The notes below the pieces were generated by a model. The model was not told the DNA's origin, ran no database searches, and saw only the letters and a program-made list of their open reading frames with translations. A DNA stretch of 64,000 nucleotides from Georgenia sp. M64 (lineage in GTDB: Bacteria > Actinomycetota > Actinomycetes > Actinomycetales > Actinomycetaceae), in contig NZ_CP145809.1 of assembly GCF_038049925.1 (NCBI RefSeq), forward strand, positions 1,798,001 to 1,862,000, written 5' to 3'. This document shows positions 60,040 through 64,000 of this stretch, in pieces (position 1 is the first letter of the stretch; each line of letters begins with the position of its first letter). The position numbers and the translations under genes were made by a program.

Positions 60040-60642
60040 GAGGGGGGCCTCGTGCCTCGCGCGCGAGCGGGCGGCGAGCCACCGGCGCACCGCCAGGATC
60101 GCCAGGACGAGGACCACGACCGCCAGCACCGTCACGAGGACGGGGACGAGCACGGCCACGAGCACCAGGCCGACCGACGACACGTCCTCGACGGTGGAGG
60201 CGACCGGCGCGCCGACACCGGCAGTCGCGGTGTTGACCACCGGGCGGGACAGGGACTTCGCGGTGTGGGTCGTCAGCGCCAGCAGCACGCCCAGCACGAT
60301 CGGCACCCACTGCCAGTCCTGCAGCAGGGTCGAGGGGTCGGGCACGGCCTGGGTCTGCGACGCGGAGCCCGCCGCGAAGACGATGCCACCGGCGGTGGGC
60401 CGCACCGCCGTCTGGATGACGTCGTTCACCGAGTCGACGGCGGGGATCTTGTCGGCGACGACCTCGACGACGAGAAGGATGCCCAGCACCACCAGCGCCG
60501 GGGTGGACTCGAGCCACGACCACCCCGCCGGGAGGGCGAGCAGGTCGGAGAAGCGTGAGAGCAGCCCGAGGGCGATGAGCGGCACGTAGGCGTTGAGGCC
60601 GGCGGCCATCGCCATCCCGGACCCGGTCATGAGCTCGAGCAC
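60037..60642 (-). CDS. DUF4126-family membrane protein
   Basis: 201 residues. MAMAAGLNAYVPLIALGLLSRF, LESTPALVVLGILLVVEVVADKIPAVDSVNDVIQT and LTTHTAKSLSRPVVNTATAGVGAPVASTVED are its hallmarks, with four to five helices and a basic tail (RRWLAARSRARHEAPL). Function unknown. Start may be GTG 60642 or ATG 60630. Confidence 0.88.
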   Translation of the reverse strand: MLELMTGSGMAMAAGLNAYVPLIALGLLSRFSDLLALPAGWSWLESTPALVVLGILLVVEVVADKIPAVDSVNDVIQTAVRPTAGGIVFAAGSASQTQAVPDPSTLLQDWQWVPIVLGVLLALTTHTAKSLSRPVVNTATAGVGAPVASTVEDVSSVGLVLVAVLVPVLVTVLAVVVLVLAILAVRRWLAARSRARHEAPL

Positions 60643-60752
60643 GTCGTCAGCGTCCCACGACCGCGACGACGCCGCCGGGTGGGCGGGGTCACGGAACGGT
60701 CTCGTCCCGGTCCGGCGGCGTCGTCCCGGCCCGGGGCGTCGGGGCGGCTGCG

Positions 60753-60758
60753 TAGGCT
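60753..60758 (+). promoter_or_regulatory. -10 element (TAGGCT) of leaderless pgsA2
   Basis: TAGGCT, six bases, GTG at 60765. Same hexamer as at pirin (3909) and the small membrane gene (39117). Confidence 0.6.
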
Positions 60759-60764
60759 GGGCGG

Positions 60765-61370
60765 GTGAGCAGCCAGGCCCCCCGGGAGCGGACGCGGACC
60801 GCCGCCCCGAGCGAGAGGGTCTGGACCGTGCCCAACGCGATCTCGGGCGTGCGGCTGCTCCTCGTGCCGGTCTTCGCGGTGCTGATCTTCACCGGCCGCG
60901 ACGTCGCGGCGATCGTCGTCCTCGTCGTCGCCGGAGCCAGCGACTGGCTCGACGGCGTCATCGCCCGCCGGTTCGACCAGACCAGCCGTGTGGGCCAGCT
61001 CCTCGACCCCGCCGCGGACCGGCTCTACATCTTCGTCACCCTCATCGGCCTCGGGTGGCGCGAGGTCGTGCCGTGGTGGCTCGTGATCGTCATCGCCGCC
61101 CGCGACGTGTTCCTCGCGGGGATGATCCCCACGCTGAGCCGCCACGGGTACGGGCCGCTGCCGGTCCACCTCGCGGGCAAGGCGGGCACCTTCGCCCTCA
61201 TGTACTCCTTCCCCCTCCTCCTCCTCGCGGGCAGCCCCGGCACGCTCGGTGACGTCGCCAGCACGGTCGGGTGGGCGTCGGCGCTGTGGGGCGTGGGCCT
61301 GTACTGGTTCGCGGCGCTGCTCTACCTCGAGCAGGTGGTGCGCATCGTGCGTGAGGACCGGGTCGCGTGA
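60765..61370 (+). CDS. pgsA2: CDP-alcohol phosphatidyltransferase (PgsA2-like)
   Basis: 201 residues, about six helices. The CDP-alcohol motif D-G-x2-A-R-x8-G-x3-D-x3-D reads WLDGVIARRFDQTSRVGQLLDPAADR (about 62-87), with all catalytic aspartates. VPNAISGVRLLLVPVF precedes it. It transfers a phosphatidyl group from CDP-diacylglycerol to an alcohol such as glycerol phosphate. Its place before DUF881/sbp/garA matches Rv1822 (pgsA2) of mycobacteria. Leaderless start likely. Confidence 0.92.
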   Translation: MSSQAPRERTRTAAPSERVWTVPNAISGVRLLLVPVFAVLIFTGRDVAAIVVLVVAGASDWLDGVIARRFDQTSRVGQLLDPAADRLYIFVTLIGLGWREVVPWWLVIVIAARDVFLAGMIPTLSRHGYGPLPVHLAGKAGTFALMYSFPLLLLAGSPGTLGDVASTVGWASALWGVGLYWFAALLYLEQVVRIVREDRVA

Positions 61371-62374
61371 ACGCACCCACCCACCGCACCGATCCGGCGC
61401 CGCACCGGGCGCAGCCGGCCGCGCACCGGACGGAGCCGGCCGCACACCGCACGGCGGTATCACCCCCGCCGCCGCGCCGCCCCGACGAGTCGATGTCACT
61501 CCTGCGCGAGCTGCTCGACGACCCCCTCGACGCGGGCTACCGCACCGCTCCGCGCAGCGCGGCGCCCGGACCGGGCCGCCCGCTCACGTGGCGCCAGATC
61601 CTCGTGGTCGTCGCGGCGTTCGTCATCGGCGCCGGCGCCGTGTGGTCGGCCCGCGAGCTGCGTGCCCCCGACGGCACGGTGACCGCCCGGACCGTGCTGC
61701 TCGACCAGATCGTCGAGCGCCGAGCGGTCGGCGACGAGCTGCAGGCCGCCAACGAGAGCCGGCAGATCGAGATCGAGGAGCTGCGCGCCGCGGCGCTCGA
61801 GGGCGCCGACCAGGAGCTGCTCGAGCAGCTCGCCGTGCTGGGGGTGGCGTCCGGGATGTCCCGGGTGTCCGGACCGGGGATCGTCGTCGAGCTCACCGAC
61901 TCCGAGGCGGCGCAGGCGGGCGAGGCCGGTTCGGAGGAGGAACGGGTCAAGGACATCGACCTGCAGGTCCTCGTCAACGGGCTCTGGGCCGCGGGCGCGG
62001 AGGCGATCGCCGTCGACGGCCAGCGGCTCAGCTCGACGAGCGCGATCCGCGCGGCGGGGCAGACGATCCTCGTCAACCTCGCACCCGTGGCCTCGCCGTA
62101 CACGGTGGAGGTCATCGGCGACCCGGTGGAGCTGCAGACCCGGCTCGCGCGCACCGTGGCCGGGGCCCACCTCGGTGTGCTCCGCTCGAGCTTCGGGATC
62201 CGCTCGGAGATCACGGTCGCCGAGGAGCTCGTCCTCTCCGCGCCGACCCTGTCGGAGCTGAGGTACGCCGAGCCGTTCGGCGGTGAGGCCACCGCGGCCT
62301 CCGAGGTCGGGGCACAATCACCGGGGGCGCCGACGCAGGGACGCCCGGGTCCCACCGATGGAGAGGGAGACTGA
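61367..62374 (+). CDS. DUF881-family membrane protein 1
   Basis: 335 residues, GTG overlapping the pgsA2 stop. A disordered His/Arg/Pro-rich N-terminus of about 70 residues with a degenerate repeat (PAPHRAQPAAHRTEPAAHRT), one helix (QILVVVAAFVIGAGAVWSA), a coiled-coil stretch, then the DUF881 domain (VSGPGIVVELTDSE, LVNGLWAAGAEAIAVDGQRLSSTSAIRAAGQTILVN). Divisome- or lipid-associated role is guessed from the cluster only. Confidence 0.93.
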   Translation: MNAPTHRTDPAPHRAQPAAHRTEPAAHRTAVSPPPPRRPDESMSLLRELLDDPLDAGYRTAPRSAAPGPGRPLTWRQILVVVAAFVIGAGAVWSARELRAPDGTVTARTVLLDQIVERRAVGDELQAANESRQIEIEELRAAALEGADQELLEQLAVLGVASGMSRVSGPGIVVELTDSEAAQAGEAGSEEERVKDIDLQVLVNGLWAAGAEAIAVDGQRLSSTSAIRAAGQTILVNLAPVASPYTVEVIGDPVELQTRLARTVAGAHLGVLRSSFGIRSEITVAEELVLSAPTLSELRYAEPFGGEATAASEVGAQSPGAPTQGRPGPTDGEGD

Positions 62375-62707
62375 GTGCTAGCGCTGATCGGACTGGTCGT
62401 GGGGGTCGTGGCCGGGGTGCTCATGGACCCCACCGTGCCCCTGTGGCTCCAGCCCTACCTGCCCATCGCGCTCGTCGCCGCCCTCGACGCCCTCTTCGGG
62501 GCGCTGCGCGCCGGCCTGGACGGCATCTTCAACGACCGGGTCTTCGTGGTCTCGTTCGTCTTCAACGTGCTCGTGGCCGGGTTCATCGTCTTCCTCGGCG
62601 ACCAGCTCGGCGTCGGGGCGCAGCTGACGACCGCCGTCGTGGTGGTCCTCGGGATCCGGATCTTCTCCAACGCCGCGGCGATCCGCCGTCACGTCTTCAA
62701 GGCATGA
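62375..62707 (+). CDS. sbp: Small basic protein Sbp (DUF1290)
   Basis: 110 residues, three helices. LALIGLVVGVVAGVLMDPTVPLWLQPYLPIALVAALDALFGALRAGLDGIFNDRVFVVSF is the Sbp hallmark. GTG starts directly after the DUF881 stop. Sits between two DUF881 genes exactly as Rv1824 in mycobacteria. Function unknown; in Bacillus it lies near cell-division genes. Confidence 0.93.
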   Translation: MLALIGLVVGVVAGVLMDPTVPLWLQPYLPIALVAALDALFGALRAGLDGIFNDRVFVVSFVFNVLVAGFIVFLGDQLGVGAQLTTAVVVVLGIRIFSNAAAIRRHVFKA

Positions 62708-63540
62708 GCACGACCAGGCACGGGGAGGACGGCCCGGACCGGACGGCCGCGGTCCGGGCGGGCTCCGTCGACGGCGCCGAGCCGGCGGCCGGCCGTGCCG
62801 GTGACCAGGCCTCACCCACGCGGGCGGGGGAGCGCGGCGTCAGGGCGCTGCTGGTGCCCCGGTGGAGCGCGACGCACGTCGTCGGGGCCCTGCTGTGCGT
62901 CGCGCTCGGCTTCGCGGTGGTCGCCCAGGTGAGCCAGACCCAGGACGACGTCCTCACGGGGATGCGTCAGGACGACCTCGTCCGGCTGCTCGACGACCTC
63001 AACCAGCGCAACGTCGAGCTCACCGACGAGCAGGAGGAGCTGCGCCAGGACCTCGCGGAGCTGCGCTCGAGCACGAGCTCGCGCCAGGCGGCCCAGGAGG
63101 CCGCCGAGGAGCAGGCCCGGGTGCAGGGTGTGCTGGCCGGCACCCTGCCGGTGCGCGGGCCCGGGGTGGTGCTGACGATCCGCGACCCCGAGGACGGCGT
63201 CCGCGCGCAGCACCTCGTGACGATCCTCGAGGAGATGCGCAACGCCGGCGTGGAGGCCGTGGAGCTCTCCGGGCAGCGGCTGACCGCCAGCAGCTGGATC
63301 CTCGACGGCGGGGACGGCATCGTCGTCGACGGCGTCGCCCTCGCGCAGCCCTGGACGTGGACGGCGATCGGGGACCCCGACGTCGTCTCGGTCGCCCTGG
63401 GGATCCCCGGTGGCGCGCTCGCCACGGTGCGGGCGGCGGGGGCGACCGTCGTGCTGCGCGAGGTCGAGGAGGTCGAGATCACCGCCGTGCGCACGCTCGA
63501 CGAGCCCGAGTTCGCCGAACCGGCCGCGCCGACGGGGTGA
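62704..63540 (+). CDS. DUF881-family membrane protein 2
   Basis: 278 residues, ATG overlapping the sbp stop. Disordered N-terminus, one helix (HVVGALLCVALGFAVVAQV), a coiled coil (DLNQRNVELTDEQEELRQDLAELR) and the DUF881 domain (VRGPGVVLTIRDPEDGV, VVDGVALAQPWTWTAIGDPDVVSVAL). Paralogue of DUF881 protein 1; the pair probably forms one complex with Sbp at the membrane. Confidence 0.93.
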   Translation: MSTTRHGEDGPDRTAAVRAGSVDGAEPAAGRAGDQASPTRAGERGVRALLVPRWSATHVVGALLCVALGFAVVAQVSQTQDDVLTGMRQDDLVRLLDDLNQRNVELTDEQEELRQDLAELRSSTSSRQAAQEAAEEQARVQGVLAGTLPVRGPGVVLTIRDPEDGVRAQHLVTILEEMRNAGVEAVELSGQRLTASSWILDGGDGIVVDGVALAQPWTWTAIGDPDVVSVALGIPGGALATVRAAGATVVLREVEEVEITAVRTLDEPEFAEPAAPTG

Positions 63541-63569
63541 GCGGTGGTCACAGGCCGGTCACGGACCTC

Positions 63570-63575
63570 TAGAGT
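63570..63575 (+). promoter_or_regulatory. -10 element (TAGAGT) of garA
   Basis: TAGAGT with a weak GGTCAC 17 bases upstream as -35. It gives garA its own promoter after the DUF881 gene. Confidence 0.5.
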
Positions 63576-63624
63576 GGGGGAGGAGACAGCGGGCGAGCGC
63601 CCAGGACCACCAGGAGGCAGGTAC

Positions 63625-64000
63625 ATGACCAGCACCCCGGAGCAGCCCGGCCGTGAGCCCGCGGACCGCCCGGACGTGACGACGACCGCCCGGTTCGGAG
63701 CCGTGGGCCACGAGCCCGAGACCGAGCTGCTGAGCCGCGGGCTCAACCCCGACGACGCCGCGGCGGTCGAGGCGCTCCCGCCGGCCTCCGCGCTGCTCAT
63801 CGTCCAGCGGGGCCCGAACGCCGGCGCCCGGTTCCTCCTCGACGCCGAGCGCACCACGGCGGGGCGGCACCCGAGCTCGGACATCTTCCTCGACGACGTC
63901 ACCGTCTCGCGCAAGCACGCCGAGTTCATCGCCGTCGACGGCGGGTTCGTCGTGCGTGACGTCGGCAGCCTCAACGGCACGTACGTCAACCGCGAGCGGA
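63625..64000 (+). CDS. garA: FHA-domain regulator GarA/OdhI (runs off right edge)
   Basis: The first 125 residues are visible; the gene continues past the edge. The N-terminal tail carries DVTTTARFG, matching the TT phosphorylation site of GarA/OdhI. The FHA domain follows with AGRHPSSDIFLDDVTVSRKHAEF and DVGSLNGTYVNRE (phosphothreonine-binding R, S, N). GarA, when phosphorylated by PknB/PknG, switches its hold on 2-oxoglutarate dehydrogenase and glutamate enzymes, steering nitrogen and carbon use. ATG after AGGAGG. Confidence 0.96.
   Translation, partial: MTSTPEQPGREPADRPDVTTTARFGAVGHEPETELLSRGLNPDDAAAVEALPPASALLIVQRGPNAGARFLLDAERTTAGRHPSSDIFLDDVTVSRKHAEFIAVDGGFVVRDVGSLNGTYVNRER

Overview
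The window is a very GC-rich, densely packed chromosomal segment from an actinobacterium. The pointers are the GTG starts and 4-base GTGA/ATGA gene overlaps, the many [16 protein letters not shown] (TAnnnT, then 6-7 bases, then ATG/GTG), DmdR/IdeR-type iron boxes, F420-type enzymes, and the pgsA2-DUF881-sbp-DUF881-garA cluster typical of Actinomycetota. Gene content fits a Micrococcales-type organism (Cellulomonas/Georgenia-like), but that is inference; there is no rRNA to confirm it. I saw no tRNA, rRNA, insertion sequence, prophage or CRISPR array. Gene order looks like stable chromosome.

Layout. 1-2.8 kb: a cut-off MalY/PatB lyase diverges from metZ and a coupled HAD phosphatase (two routes to homocysteine). 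2.9-8.4 kb: single genes (FMN reductase, pirin, VOC protein, APH-type kinase, alditol-oxidase-like flavoenzyme, cold-shock protein). 8.7-13.7 kb: an iron-regulated siderophore system (reductase, two FecCD permeases, ATPase, binding lipoprotein) with an iron box at each of its two promoters. 13.7-19.8 kb: RlmC fused to a META domain, an unknown 493-residue protein, and a LolA-like protein with an ABC-2 exporter. 19.8-26.3 kb: a Na+/H+ antiporter, an RsbQ-RsbP stress-signalling pair, and a ddn-like/AKR/phospholipase-D operon. 26.3-34.5 kb: HrpB, photolyase, glucose-6-phosphate isomerase, a GerMN lipoprotein and DUF72. 34.5-39.1 kb: the moxR-DUF58-transglutaminase operon.

39.4-40.1 kb holds the most intriguing piece: two near-identical G-tract palindromes of CsoR/CstR type, each overlapping the predicted -10 of one of two divergent genes. 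One gene encodes a 4-helix membrane protein with a CSTC motif, the other a 38-residue protein with six cysteines. It looks like a compact metal- or sulfur-stress response unit.

40.2-46.5 kb: a VWA/binding-protein chimera, an ICMT-like protein, ArfB, DUF6328, and an operon of zinc alcohol dehydrogenase plus an epimerase carrying an extra C-terminal helical domain. 46.6-49.9 kb: a sugar ABC importer without its ATPase. 50-58 kb: tandem UspA, aminopeptidase N, a leaderless-protein S1C protease, DHFR-like, YccF and EF-G2. 58.2-60.6 kb: RNase HI with an N-terminal domain, an F420-type LLM enzyme and DUF4126. 60.7-64 kb: the pgsA2-DUF881-sbp-DUF881-garA cluster, here without gcvH, running off the right edge in garA.

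Method limits: promoters, operators and domains were judged by eye; no alignment, structure or database search was run.
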